This document shows positions 19,241 to 25,986 of a stretch of 34,095 nucleotides of DNA, piece after piece; the first letter of the stretch is position 1; each line of letters begins with the position of its first letter. The notes under the pieces are model-generated. The model did not search any database. It was not told the origin of the DNA and worked only from the letters and a program-made list of their open reading frames with translations. A program made the translations under genes and the position numbers. Origin of the DNA: a virus; the IMG/VR virus record IMGVR_UViG_3300037245_004852, positions 1 to 34,095 of that record; one strand, written 5' to 3'.

Positions 19241-19825
19241 ATGAAAATGATGATCTTACTGGTTCCGAAAGTTGTCCAGAGTTATAAAAATCAATTCCCT
19301 GAAGTCAGACATAATGCTTACAAATATTTCAACTATGATAACCGTGTTGTAAATGAGCGGGTTGAAAGATTTGATAACCAGCGGCCTTATCAAAATCCTG
19401 ATGACTTCAGAGATGCGGACTATGACCAGCTTGTTAGATACGCGAAATCACTTATAAATCCTATACTTGCGAAGTATAGCGGTAAGGTGGCTTGCGAGGA
19501 TGCTCTTTCTCTGGCTATCCGTTCTTATGACAGAGGCCGTTTTGATGGTAAAGTGAACGCCGGTCGTTTTGAAGTTTTATTGAGAGCTATGGTTCCTCCG
19601 GTAGCAATAGCTATTCCGATGAAGGCTGCAAAGAAGAAAGAGAAACCAGTTAAAAAAGAAAAGAAGAAGGAAGAAAAACCGATAGCGGTAAAACCGCATG
19701 TTTTAAAACAGTTGGGATTAACACGTAAAGATATTCCGATGCACCAGCGTGTAATGCAGAGAGTACGGCAGACAGGTGTACCGCTTATTGTTCGTGAAAA
19801 AGGAAAAGACGTAATAAAGAAATAA
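19241..19825 (+). CDS. Head-operon protein with basic linker
   Basis: 194 residues; AAAGG lies upstream of the ATG. Residues 1-125 are mixed: an early hydrophobic MILLVPKVVQSY, aromatic YKYFNYDNRVV, then helices with DQLVRYAKSLINPILAKYSG. Residues about 130-155 are a Lys/Glu linker (AAKKKEKPVKKEKKKEEKP). The C-terminal 40 residues are basic (HQRVMQRVRQTGVPLIVREK). It has the same modular style as the other small virion proteins here. Not recognised; a role inside the head with the DNA is possible given the charge, but unproven. Confidence 0.6.
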   Translation: MKMMILLVPKVVQSYKNQFPEVRHNAYKYFNYDNRVVNERVERFDNQRPYQNPDDFRDADYDQLVRYAKSLINPILAKYSGKVACEDALSLAIRSYDRGRFDGKVNAGRFEVLLRAMVPPVAIAIPMKAAKKKEKPVKKEKKKEEKPIAVKPHVLKQLGLTRKDIPMHQRVMQRVRQTGVPLIVREKGKDVIKK

Positions 19826-19856
19826 ATTTCTTATAAAAAATATAAGGAGGATTTAG

Positions 19857-20189
19857 ATGACTGCTCTTAAAAATGCAGAGTTGTACACAGAGAGACTGGA
19901 TAAAGTCGCTACTGAGCTTGAGACCGTATCTCCTGAGATGGCTCTGGAAGTTGACAAGATTTCGGACGTTATTGAAGGTCGTCGGGAAGCAACCACATTG
20001 AAATATGACCCCGATGAATCTCGCTACATGGCCAATCGTTTCAATTATGATGTACGCAAAAAAGAACCTGATGAACCCTATGTCGATGATTTCAACAAAA
20101 GCGATTTCGAGCAGGTTATGCGTGCAAAGAAAAGTCCTGAACCGATCAAAAAGGCCAGTGTTGCTCCTTATCAAAAAGTACAGGGATAA
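19857..20189 (+). CDS. Small acidic head-operon protein
   Basis: 110 residues, with a very strong AAGGAGG before the ATG. An N-terminal helix (YTERLDKVATELETVSPEMA) includes a KISDVIEGRREA segment, followed by a Tyr/Asp/Pro-rich C-terminal half (ESRYMANRFNYDVRKKEPDE). It ends in KKASVAPYQKVQG, close to the Ala-Ser-x-Ala motif that recurs in neighbouring proteins. The strong SD suggests it is made in quantity, consistent with a structural role. Family unknown. Confidence 0.6.
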   Translation: MTALKNAELYTERLDKVATELETVSPEMALEVDKISDVIEGRREATTLKYDPDESRYMANRFNYDVRKKEPDEPYVDDFNKSDFEQVMRAKKSPEPIKKASVAPYQKVQG

Positions 20190-20232
20190 TATTCATTAAT
20201 TATTTCTTGTCCTTTTCTTGATAGGAGGTGTC

Positions 20233-20787
20233 ATGCCCGCATTATACCCTTCAATGGTGGGCCCTGAGGCTTTTAAGGTAGGAGACTGTGTTAAGAAATT
20301 CATTACCGATTGGAATGTAACCCCTTATCATGGTGTTGTAACTCACATTGTACCTGCTACATCTAAGGTGTGGGTTCAGTGGCCCTTTGCCAATACATCA
20401 GAAAGCCCTGAGACACTTGTAAAGGTTAATCCCCTTGTTTCTGGTATGCCCACAGCTCTTATTGATCGCGGATATGATTCTTATGAGAAGAGTCTGAGTG
20501 AACAAGCTCATGGCTCTCTTCCCAAGAGAGTCACACCAAGTCGGGATCTGAAACGTATCCTTGTTCCTAAAATGGCCGCTGAAATAGATAAAATGGCGAT
20601 ACGTATTGCTCATACCTTTGCTACCAATGTAGTGGGTAAATTGGTAGAAAGTATTGATGATTGTAAGAAAGCGGGGATGTCTGATGTCCAGGCATATAAC
20701 AAGGTTTTTAAAGATTATGGAGATTTTTGCTCTGACTATATCATAAAATCTTCAATTCAAAGAGTATACGCCGGAGAGGAGAATTAA
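20233..20787 (+). CDS. SH3-barrel-like virion-associated protein
   Basis: 184 residues from the ATG at 20233. AGGAGG ends four bases upstream, which is slightly close, so the ATG at 20254 cannot be excluded. Residues about 14-65 look like a small beta barrel of the SH3/KOW type: FKVGDCVKKF, YHGVVTHIVPATSKVWVQWP, then ETLVKVNPLV. Residues about 95-184 are helical (KMAAEIDKMAIRIAHTFATN; SDYIIKSSIQRVYAGEEN). I recall proteins with this layout near portal and capsid genes of large phages, without a known function. A weak relative of the recurring motif precedes it at about 20187-20203. Confidence 0.6.
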   Translation: MPALYPSMVGPEAFKVGDCVKKFITDWNVTPYHGVVTHIVPATSKVWVQWPFANTSESPETLVKVNPLVSGMPTALIDRGYDSYEKSLSEQAHGSLPKRVTPSRDLKRILVPKMAAEIDKMAIRIAHTFATNVVGKLVESIDDCKKAGMSDVQAYNKVFKDYGDFCSDYIIKSSIQRVYAGEEN

Positions 20788-20790
20788 AAG

Positions 20791-21051
20791 ATGTATGTAC
20801 TAAAATATAAAATTGGTGATGAAGTTGTTTACAGGCTGAGTGAATCTTCGACACCATCCAACATTCAGCTAAGAAAAGATGGTCTTGTAGGTCCTGCGAA
20901 AAAAGCCAGTGAGTCTGTTATGACTCATTTCGGTATGGTTGATAAAGTATTGAGAGAGAAAGTTGAGCCGGAACCAGTTGCTGAAGAGCCAAAGACAGCC
21001 AGTATAGCAAGTGTGATCCGTCAATATGCTGTAGCATTAAAGGAGAATTAA
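20791..21051 (+). CDS. Small head-operon protein (paralogue of next gene)
   Basis: 86 residues, SD GGAGAGGAG. It begins MYVLKYKIGDEVVYRLS and ends TASIASVIRQYAVALKEN, with a Pro/Glu linker between. The following gene has the same plan (MYLLKFETDYGRLYLVS ... YAEILRQYAGVIQQYA), so the pair probably arose by duplication. Its stop overlaps the next start as TAATG. Function unknown; the co-transcribed position between portal and protease indicates a head-assembly component. Confidence 0.65.
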   Translation: MYVLKYKIGDEVVYRLSESSTPSNIQLRKDGLVGPAKKASESVMTHFGMVDKVLREKVEPEPVAEEPKTASIASVIRQYAVALKEN

Positions 21052-21356
21052 TGTATCTGCTTAAGTTTGAGACAGATTACGGCAGACTCTATCTGGTGAG
21101 CCCAAAGCCCATGGTGCGGGATATAAATCTCAGCCTTTCTAAACCGGTTGATTCAGTTTCTTTTGAAGCTATCAAGAATTATATCAACAATATAGAGGCC
21201 AAGTTCAAGGAAGAACCTGTGCCTAAAGAAGAAATTGAGAAAGAGAAAGAAGATGTTAAAGAGAAAGACTCGAAGAAGAAAAAGGCTACTTATGCTGAAA
21301 TTCTCCGTCAGTATGCTGGAGTTATTCAACAGTACGCATCAATACTAAAGGATTAA
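21051..21356 (+). CDS. Small head-operon protein (paralogue of previous gene)
   Basis: 101 residues; starts on the last base of the previous stop, with AAGGAG upstream. It has an N-terminal beta segment (YLLKFETDYGRLYLVSPKP), a Lys/Glu-rich middle (EEIEKEKEDVKEKDSKKKK) and a helical C-terminus with two QYA motifs. Compared with its neighbour the middle is longer and more charged. Family not recognised. Confidence 0.65.
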   Translation: MYLLKFETDYGRLYLVSPKPMVRDINLSLSKPVDSVSFEAIKNYINNIEAKFKEEPVPKEEIEKEKEDVKEKDSKKKKATYAEILRQYAGVIQQYASILKD

Positions 21357-21359
21357 TAC

Positions 21360-22952
21360 ATGGCAATGATGAGATACAGTTCGGCTACAGTTGTTGAGCC
21401 GTGTGTTGATGAAAAAGAATGGACAAAGAATGTCTGCTGTGGGCATAAAAGTAAATGTGTCTGTGGCGAGGGCAGTTGCCGGGTTAAAGTTGCCCGGACA
21501 GTCCTGGCAAAATATTCTCCTGAAAAATATCTGTTATCTCATTGTACTATTATAGCTGCAGTTGATACTGAATTAGCAAATCCTTCAGATCCTAAGAGTG
21601 ATTATTACATCCATCCTGCCTATTCAAAGTTTATCAATAATAATGGTGATGCATGGAGTAAAGCCATGCTTGCCAGCTGTTATCGTTCTTTTATAGGTTC
21701 AAATAATTATCTCGAACATGTTCAAATACCTGAGTTAAGTAAAGGTAAAATTGTTGATGCCATTCTGAGAGAAGTCCCTATCGGTAAAGATAAAACCGGT
21801 AAGGATTTAACTACTTATTATGTAGACATCCTTGTTGCAACGGAGAGAAAGCATAAAGACCTTATAAGAAGAATAGAGGCAAAAGAGCTTTGTACACTCA
21901 GTATGGGTTGTAAAATTGCTTACAGTATATGTAGTAAATGCGGTAAAAGAGCAGTAGATGAAACTGAAGCATGTCAGCATGTCCGTTTTGAAAAGAATAA
22001 CATGTTTTATGATGAGAATGGTGTTCAGCGGAAAGTCGGTGAATTATGTGGTCATCCTTCAGAACCGGACAGTGTCATTTTTATCGATGCTTCATGGGTA
22101 GAAGCCCCTGCTTTTACGGGAGCGGTAATTCGTAATATTGTTAATCCACCTGAAAATATTTTGGCAAAATTGGAAGAAGCAAATAAAAAAGATTCATATG
22201 TTGTCCAGGACGGTGATTTTTTAAAGGCTGCTTATAAAAAAGCTCAGGATGAAGATAAGCCCGCAGAAAAAGATGAACCGCCTAAAGAAGAACCTAAAGA
22301 GGATGAACCTGCTGGTGCAGAAGAACCTGCTGTAGAAGATAATGCAGTTCCAGGTGATGAGGCACCGGAGGAAACTCCTACTCCAGCTCCCGCACCGGCA
22401 GCACCAGTTCCTGAAGAATCCCCGGTAAAAACATGGAAAAAAGATATAAAGAAAAAGCTCCTTGATGAATTAAGTAATGATTTGATCAAAGAGTTTACTG
22501 AAGAGACTGAAGGTAGAACAAATGAATTGGAGACTCTGGATGAGAGTTTGATTCAGCCAACAGCATCAAGCGCTTTCAGAAAAATGTGGCTGTTTAAGAG
22601 AGGATGGGATAAATATCTCAGGAAAACAGCCAAGGACATGGATAAGAAGAGTTTCGATAAGCTGAGATTAGGCACTTTCATGATTCTGACGAGTAATGAT
22701 TTGACAACTCTTGCCAATTATGGCTTTAATCGCCGAGATTTCCTTGCAGTTATGTCTTATCTGGACAGGTGCTTTAAGAATCCTTTATCACTGGGAACAA
22801 AGAAAGCTATAGCTGAGTTGAACGGATCAAAGGATTTAACTTTGAAAGAAGCAGTTTATGCTTTGCAGAAACTTTCCAGCCGGAAATTGTCGGAAGGAGA
22901 AATAAAGAAAGCTTTGACCTGGCTGAAAGCAATGGATTTTTATCAGGAGTAA
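21360..22952 (+). CDS. Candidate prohead (capsid maturation) protease with zinc-ribbon and C-terminal domain
   Basis: 530 residues; the SD AAAGGA overlaps the previous gene. Residues about 55-265 resemble phage prohead proteases of the T4 gp21/HK97 group: a histidine in LLSHCTIIAAVDTE (near 61), YVDILVATERKHKDLIRRIE, then ELCTLSMGCK (near 180), whose Ser-x-Gly fits the catalytic serine motif, and SWVEAPAFTGAVI. A CSKCGKRAVDETEACQH segment (about 192-208) could bind zinc. An upstream CCGHKSKCVCGEGSC adds more cysteines. A Pro/Glu/Ala linker (about 295-355) leads to a helical C-terminal domain (about 360-530). It lies between portal and scaffold-like genes, where such proteases usually sit. The His and Ser assignments are inference. 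Confidence 0.55.
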   Translation: MAMMRYSSATVVEPCVDEKEWTKNVCCGHKSKCVCGEGSCRVKVARTVLAKYSPEKYLLSHCTIIAAVDTELANPSDPKSDYYIHPAYSKFINNNGDAWSKAMLASCYRSFIGSNNYLEHVQIPELSKGKIVDAILREVPIGKDKTGKDLTTYYVDILVATERKHKDLIRRIEAKELCTLSMGCKIAYSICSKCGKRAVDETEACQHVRFEKNNMFYDENGVQRKVGELCGHPSEPDSVIFIDASWVEAPAFTGAVIRNIVNPPENILAKLEEANKKDSYVVQDGDFLKAAYKKAQDEDKPAEKDEPPKEEPKEDEPAGAEEPAVEDNAVPGDEAPEETPTPAPAPAAPVPEESPVKTWKKDIKKKLLDELSNDLIKEFTEETEGRTNELETLDESLIQPTASSAFRKMWLFKRGWDKYLRKTAKDMDKKSFDKLRLGTFMILTSNDLTTLANYGFNRRDFLAVMSYLDRCFKNPLSLGTKKAIAELNGSKDLTLKEAVYALQKLSSRKLSEGEIKKALTWLKAMDFYQE

Positions 22953-22974
22953 GTACAATATTTTCAGGTTTTTG

Positions 22975-22991
22975 TAATAATCTCTTAATAT
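22975..22991 (+). promoter_or_regulatory. Recurring 17-base motif, candidate phage promoter (copy 5)
   Basis: TAATAATCTCTTAATAT lies in the 103-base gap before the scaffold-like gene, 65 bases from its ATG. It is one of the closest matches to the consensus. Confidence 0.55.
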
Positions 22992-23055
22992 CCATATATT
23001 GGACAACAAAAAAGAATATGAAAAATATAGTGAAAAAATTAAATAGGAGGTAACC

Positions 23056-23964
23056 ATGGCGAGAGAAAGATTGAGCTGGGATAAGGAAAAATCGGCTGAA
23101 ATTGAGAAGAGAGCCGATCCTTACACAATGAATCAGAGTCACCCCAATCCACCTGTTTCTAAGTATGACATAGGTGGTCCTTCTCAATTTGCAGAAGATC
23201 CAGACATGAAAAAGCCCTGGTTATCTGAGGGTCGTACCGAAACCGGTCACCCTGCTCCTGCCGCACGTCAGGCTGTGAAAGCTGCACGCCAGTTGGAAGA
23301 TAAAGCTCTGAAATGTATCACCATTGCTCAGAGAATGCTTCCGGGAGCCTCCGATGAACTCATCGAGGATCAGGCAACCGACCTCATGTACATTCCTGAA
23401 AATCGCGTAATGGCAACATTACAGCGTCAGGCTTCCTTTGCTGAAGTTCTCGCTAATGGCGAAGAGGAAGAGCCTAAGAAGGAAGAGAAGGAAGAAAAGG
23501 AAGAGAAAGAGGAAAAATCGGCTCAGGAAGAAGAACCTGAGAAGGAAGAGAAAGAAAAGCCTGAGAAGGAAGAGAAAGAGGAAAAAGCGGCTCAGGAAGA
23601 AGAACCTGAGAAGGAAGAGAAAGAAGAAAAAGAAGAGAAGGAAGAGAAAGAGGAAAAAGCGGCTCAGGAAGAAGAACCTGAGAAGGAAGAGAAGGAAGAA
23701 AAAGAAGAGAAGGAAGAGAAAGAGGAAAAGGCTGCAACCGAGAAACCTGAGAAAAAAGAAGCAGAAGAGAAACCAGCTCTGGAAATTGACCTCAATCCTC
23801 CTACCGATCTTCTTGATTCAATTTTTGCAAATGAGGAAACAGAAAAAACAGGTGCAAAGAAACTCAGTGGTATTGTAAAGAAGGCTTCAACAGATGTCAC
23901 TCTTGACAGTCTGTGGAGTGCTCCCCCTGATGTTTCCGAAGCCTTTCCTACGGGAAAAGTGTAA
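23056..23964 (+). CDS. Scaffold-like head protein with Glu/Lys repeats
   Basis: 302 residues, SD AGGAGGT. Residues 1-135: a Pro-rich start (NQSHPNPPVSKYDIGGPSQF), then helices with QLEDKALKCITIAQRMLPGA and EDQATDLMYIPENRVMATLQ. Residues about 140-235 are almost only Glu and Lys, with AAQEEEPEK units. The C-terminus (about 245-302) carries SGIVKKAS and LDSLWSAPPDVSEAF. I recognise the N-terminal KA.KCI.IA.RML pattern and the SAPDVS-type end from proteins next to capsid genes in other large phages. A highly charged middle and position just before decoration and capsid genes fit a scaffold or internal head protein. Cleavage during maturation is possible but not shown. Confidence 0.6.
   Translation: MARERLSWDKEKSAEIEKRADPYTMNQSHPNPPVSKYDIGGPSQFAEDPDMKKPWLSEGRTETGHPAPAARQAVKAARQLEDKALKCITIAQRMLPGASDELIEDQATDLMYIPENRVMATLQRQASFAEVLANGEEEEPKKEEKEEKEEKEEKSAQEEEPEKEEKEKPEKEEKEEKAAQEEEPEKEEKEEKEEKEEKEEKAAQEEEPEKEEKEEKEEKEEKEEKAATEKPEKKEAEEKPALEIDLNPPTDLLDSIFANEETEKTGAKKLSGIVKKASTDVTLDSLWSAPPDVSEAFPTGKV
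23509..23721 (+). repeat. Imperfect tandem repeat, 69-72 bases, three units
   Basis: Units begin at 23509, 23578 and 23650, with a partial fourth at 23722. Each starts GAGGAAAAA(G/T)CGGCTCAGGA and encodes EEKAAQEEEPEKEEKEEK-type sequence. All lengths are multiples of three, so unit number can change without shifting the frame. Confidence 0.85.
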
Positions 23965-23993
23965 ATAATTTCCTTCGGGAAAAGTATAAATAA
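23944..23993 (+). repeat. 25-base tandem duplication forming two UNCG-loop hairpins at a gene end
   Basis: 23944-23968 and 23969-23993 are the same 25 bases with two differences. Each contains a TTTCC/GGAAA stem closed by a UNCG-type tetraloop: TACG in the first copy and TTCG in the second. The first copy carries the stop codon of the scaffold-like gene. There is no T tract, so this is not a classical terminator. An mRNA-stabilising or processing role is possible. Confidence 0.7.
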
Positions 23994-24026
23994 AAATATC
24001 TATTCATCTTTAAGGAGGTGAGCTAA

Positions 24027-24596
24027 ATGGGTGCTAATCTTCCCGTTCCTAATGCACACTGCAACGTCCTTTATCGTCAGACTTATAACACTTTGGGTGC
24101 TATAGTTGCTGCCGGTTTGACTCAGGACAACCGCGTGGGGAACGCTCAGAAGGTAAACAACACACGTCTGACCACGACTACCAATAAGGGTATTCTGGCA
24201 GGGAGTGTTGTGGCCGTAGCTGGAAGTCAGACCATTGGTGCTGCCGCTGGCGATAGTTCCACATTCGACAAAGTTGTCGGTATTGCTGTGAACGACGCTG
24301 TAGGTAACCCCTATGAATCAAGTTCCGCAGTCGGCTCAGGAAAAGTTGTTTATGCCCATGGATCCGGTACTGTTGCTAGTACTGATGTCTATGAAACCAA
24401 GCAAACAGACGGTACAGCTACTGTCACTTATCTTTATGGTGACCTGTTGTATGCTTCACAAAACGGTCTGTTAACCAATTCAAGTGGTATGGATTTAACA
24501 CAAGCTGGAAGAGATTTATATTCCACGCTCATTGCCATTGTGTTAAAAGTTCCGACCGCAACAGATCCTTACATGACCTTTCAAATGAAATTATAA
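24027..24596 (+). CDS. Capsid decoration-like protein
   Basis: 189 residues, strong AAGGAGGTGAG before the ATG. It is rich in Gly, Ala, Thr and Val with beta character throughout: NKGILAGSVVAVAGSQTIGA (about 50-70), KVVGIAVNDAVGNPYESSSA, KVVYAHGSGTV, and LLYASQNGLLTNSSG near the end. This is what head-stabilising (decoration) proteins with a beta-tulip-like fold look like. The place directly before the major capsid gene is the usual one. Codon use is more even and GC is higher than in the neighbours, consistent with high expression. An alternative is a second minor capsid protein. Confidence 0.6.
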   Translation: MGANLPVPNAHCNVLYRQTYNTLGAIVAAGLTQDNRVGNAQKVNNTRLTTTTNKGILAGSVVAVAGSQTIGAAAGDSSTFDKVVGIAVNDAVGNPYESSSAVGSGKVVYAHGSGTVASTDVYETKQTDGTATVTYLYGDLLYASQNGLLTNSSGMDLTQAGRDLYSTLIAIVLKVPTATDPYMTFQMKL

Positions 24597-24612
24597 GGGA
24601 GGTGAGTCTCTA

Positions 24613-25485
24613 ATGGCTGAAATTAGCAATCAGGTAAAACAGGAAATTATCCAGGAATACATAAAGACAGCTGGTGGGCGTGTGAAATTAGCAGCATCTA
24701 TGACACAGCCTCTGCGTCTTAGGAGAGACTATACCTCGGTAGGTCGTAAGACCTTCTTGGTAGAACAGCTCCCTGACGGTGCACTGCCGATTTACGACAA
24801 GGATCCATATGTCACTGCATACGTGGTCGGTGAAGAGGGTCAGAATATTCTGGCTATCACCAAACCTCGCCGTGTCATATTCCCCTTGTTCGAGATTTCT
24901 TCAAATCCAGAAATTCCGTTGACCCAGGTCAAGGAACGTAGGTTTGATCTCATCGAACGTGCTCAGGACCTTGCGAAAGCTGAGATCCAGGCTGAAGAAG
25001 ACACTCGTGTCTTTGAAATCCTGGATGCAGTGGCCACATCAGGTTTTGATAACATCGGTGCGACAAATGCCGACATTCCAGCAACAGCTCCGTTAACACC
25101 GGCTGATCTGGCAGACGCTTTTGCTCTCGTCGAGCGGCATGACCTTCGCGTAGCCCGTGTGTTCGCAAACGCACTGGATTACAGCGACATCCGTAAGTGG
25201 GGCAGGGACGTTCTGGATATTGAGAGCCAGGCAACCTTACTGAAAACCGGTCTGATGGCCTCCGTATGGGGTGCCCAGATCATAGTATCACGTAGGGTCC
25301 CAACGGGATACATCTATGTTTGTGCAGAACCTGAATTCTTCGGCCGGATCCCGGTTCGTACCGAGTTGACAGTTCTTTCTGCCGATGATCCTAAAAACCG
25401 TACCATCGGTTTCAGTTGCTTTGAAAACCTTGGTATCGGCTGTCACAACCCTCTGGGTCTGACACGGGTGGTTCTTTCTCGGTAA
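24613..25485 (+). CDS. Major capsid protein (HK97-fold)
   Basis: 290 residues, SD GGGAGGTGAG. Pattern of a short HK97-fold capsid protein: N-terminal helix (EISNQVKQEIIQEYIKTAGG), E-loop region (RRDYTSVGRKTFLVEQLPDG), a spine with LTQVKERRFDLIERAQDLAK and AEIQAEEDTRVFEILDAVAT, then A-domain sequence (LADAFALVERHDL, VWGAQIIVSRRVPTGYIYVC) and a closing FSCFENLGIGCHNPLGLTRV. It forms the icosahedral shell. It has no long N-terminal delta domain, in keeping with a separate scaffold gene. GC-rich third positions and a strong SD fit the most abundant virion protein. A terminator follows after about 30 bases. Confidence 0.85.
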   Translation: MAEISNQVKQEIIQEYIKTAGGRVKLAASMTQPLRLRRDYTSVGRKTFLVEQLPDGALPIYDKDPYVTAYVVGEEGQNILAITKPRRVIFPLFEISSNPEIPLTQVKERRFDLIERAQDLAKAEIQAEEDTRVFEILDAVATSGFDNIGATNADIPATAPLTPADLADAFALVERHDLRVARVFANALDYSDIRKWGRDVLDIESQATLLKTGLMASVWGAQIIVSRRVPTGYIYVCAEPEFFGRIPVRTELTVLSADDPKNRTIGFSCFENLGIGCHNPLGLTRVVLSR

Positions 25486-25514
25486 GCGAAGCCTACATAT
25501 TTGAGGATATAAAT

Positions 25515-25550
25515 AGCCGTTGGAGAAATCTGACGGCTTTTTTCTTTTTT
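25515..25550 (+). terminator. Intrinsic terminator after major capsid gene
   Basis: AGCCGT/ACGGCT six-base stem with a 12-base loop (25515-25538), followed by a long T-rich tract to 25550. It ends the head operon. Confidence 0.8.
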
Positions 25551-25566
25551 GAGTTATATTTATTAT

Positions 25567-25737
25567 ATGATAACAATAATTTCATGTTTAATTATTCTTG
25601 TTGCCACTTTTGTTCTATTTTTTAATATGAGAGAAAGAGGTATCTTCAATATTTGCCCTCAGAATATTGCTATTACTGGCTCTATTATTGTAATATTTCT
25701 TGCCGTTGCTCTAATCATTTATGCATATTCATTATAA
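25567..25737 (+). CDS. Possible small two-helix membrane protein
   Basis: 56 residues from the ATG at 25567; a TTG six codons earlier lies in the terminator T tract and is unlikely. Two hydrophobic helices (ISCLIILVATFVLFF; ITGSIIVIFLAVALIIYAYSL) flank a short charged turn, NMRERG. The size and topology would suit a small holin-like or accessory membrane protein. However, there is no recognisable SD and it lies just behind a terminator, so it may not be expressed. No family recognised. Confidence 0.35.
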   Translation: MITIISCLIILVATFVLFFNMRERGIFNICPQNIAITGSIIVIFLAVALIIYAYSL

Positions 25738-25817
25738 CAGCAGCGATTTTCTTACCTGTTCTGAGATTAGTACATTTTAAATTGTATTTGAGGATTAACC
25801 AATTATTATATTATGAA

Positions 25818-25838
25818 AGGATACTGGATATCCTTTTT
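25818..25838 (+). terminator. Intrinsic terminator-like hairpin, alternative pairing possible
   Basis: AGGATA-CTGGA-TATCCT perfect six-base stem followed by TTTT. GGATAC of the left arm (25819-25824) can instead pair with GTATCC at 25841-25846, which would compete both with this hairpin and with the closing stem of the RNA structure that follows. Confidence 0.6.
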
Positions 25839-25840
25839 AC

Positions 25841-25923
25841 GTATCCGGTTAAAGAATATCTGTATATGAGATGCAGATATTTCTCTGTTTGTCTATAAAC
25901 AGGGAGCTATTTAATACGGATAC
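25841..25923 (+). ncRNA. Predicted three-way-junction RNA element
   Basis: The outer stem GTATCCG (25841-25847) pairs with CGGATAC (25917-25923). It encloses stem 2, AATATCTG/CAGATATT (25855-25862 with 25874-25881, perfect), and stem 3, CTCTGTTT with AAACAGGGAG (25883-25890 with 25897-25906, containing a G-T pair). Joining strands are 7, 1 and 10 bases. No long frame crosses it with an SD. It lies 64 bases before the gene at 25987, so it could be a cis-acting leader or a free small RNA. I do not recognise a known riboswitch or ribozyme core. The pairing was found by eye and its stability is not computed. Confidence 0.5.
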
Positions 25924-25944
25924 ATTTGTTTTTAAACTATTTAG

Positions 25945-25959
25945 GCCGGGAAACCGGTA
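25945..25959 (+). other. CCGG-GAAA-CCGG hairpin in leader
   Basis: A short stem with a GNRA tetraloop, about 30 bases before the start at 25987. It could dock as a tertiary contact or simply space the SD; its function is unknown. The gap 25738-25986 otherwise contains only the terminator and junction structure. Confidence 0.4.
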
Positions 25960-25986
25960 AAAACTTTAATAAACTAAGGAGGTACT

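Noticed and set aside
23985-23992. TATAAATA, identical to the T4 late promoter core
   Set aside because: Only one copy was noticed, inside the tandem hairpin duplication. The 17-base motif is a much better recurrent candidate.
24950-25234. Minus-strand frame inside the major capsid gene
   Set aside because: Shadow of a highly expressed capsid gene; no SD, and the composition is typical of an antisense frame.
25653-25898. 81-codon plus-strand frame across the terminator and junction RNA
   Set aside because: It overlaps the membrane peptide frame, passes through the structured RNA, has no SD and has an unlikely Tyr/Cys-rich composition.
25486-25986. tRNA genes in the largest gap
   Set aside because: No acceptor/T-arm pattern (GTTCNANNC with matching ends). 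The hairpins form a three-way junction instead.
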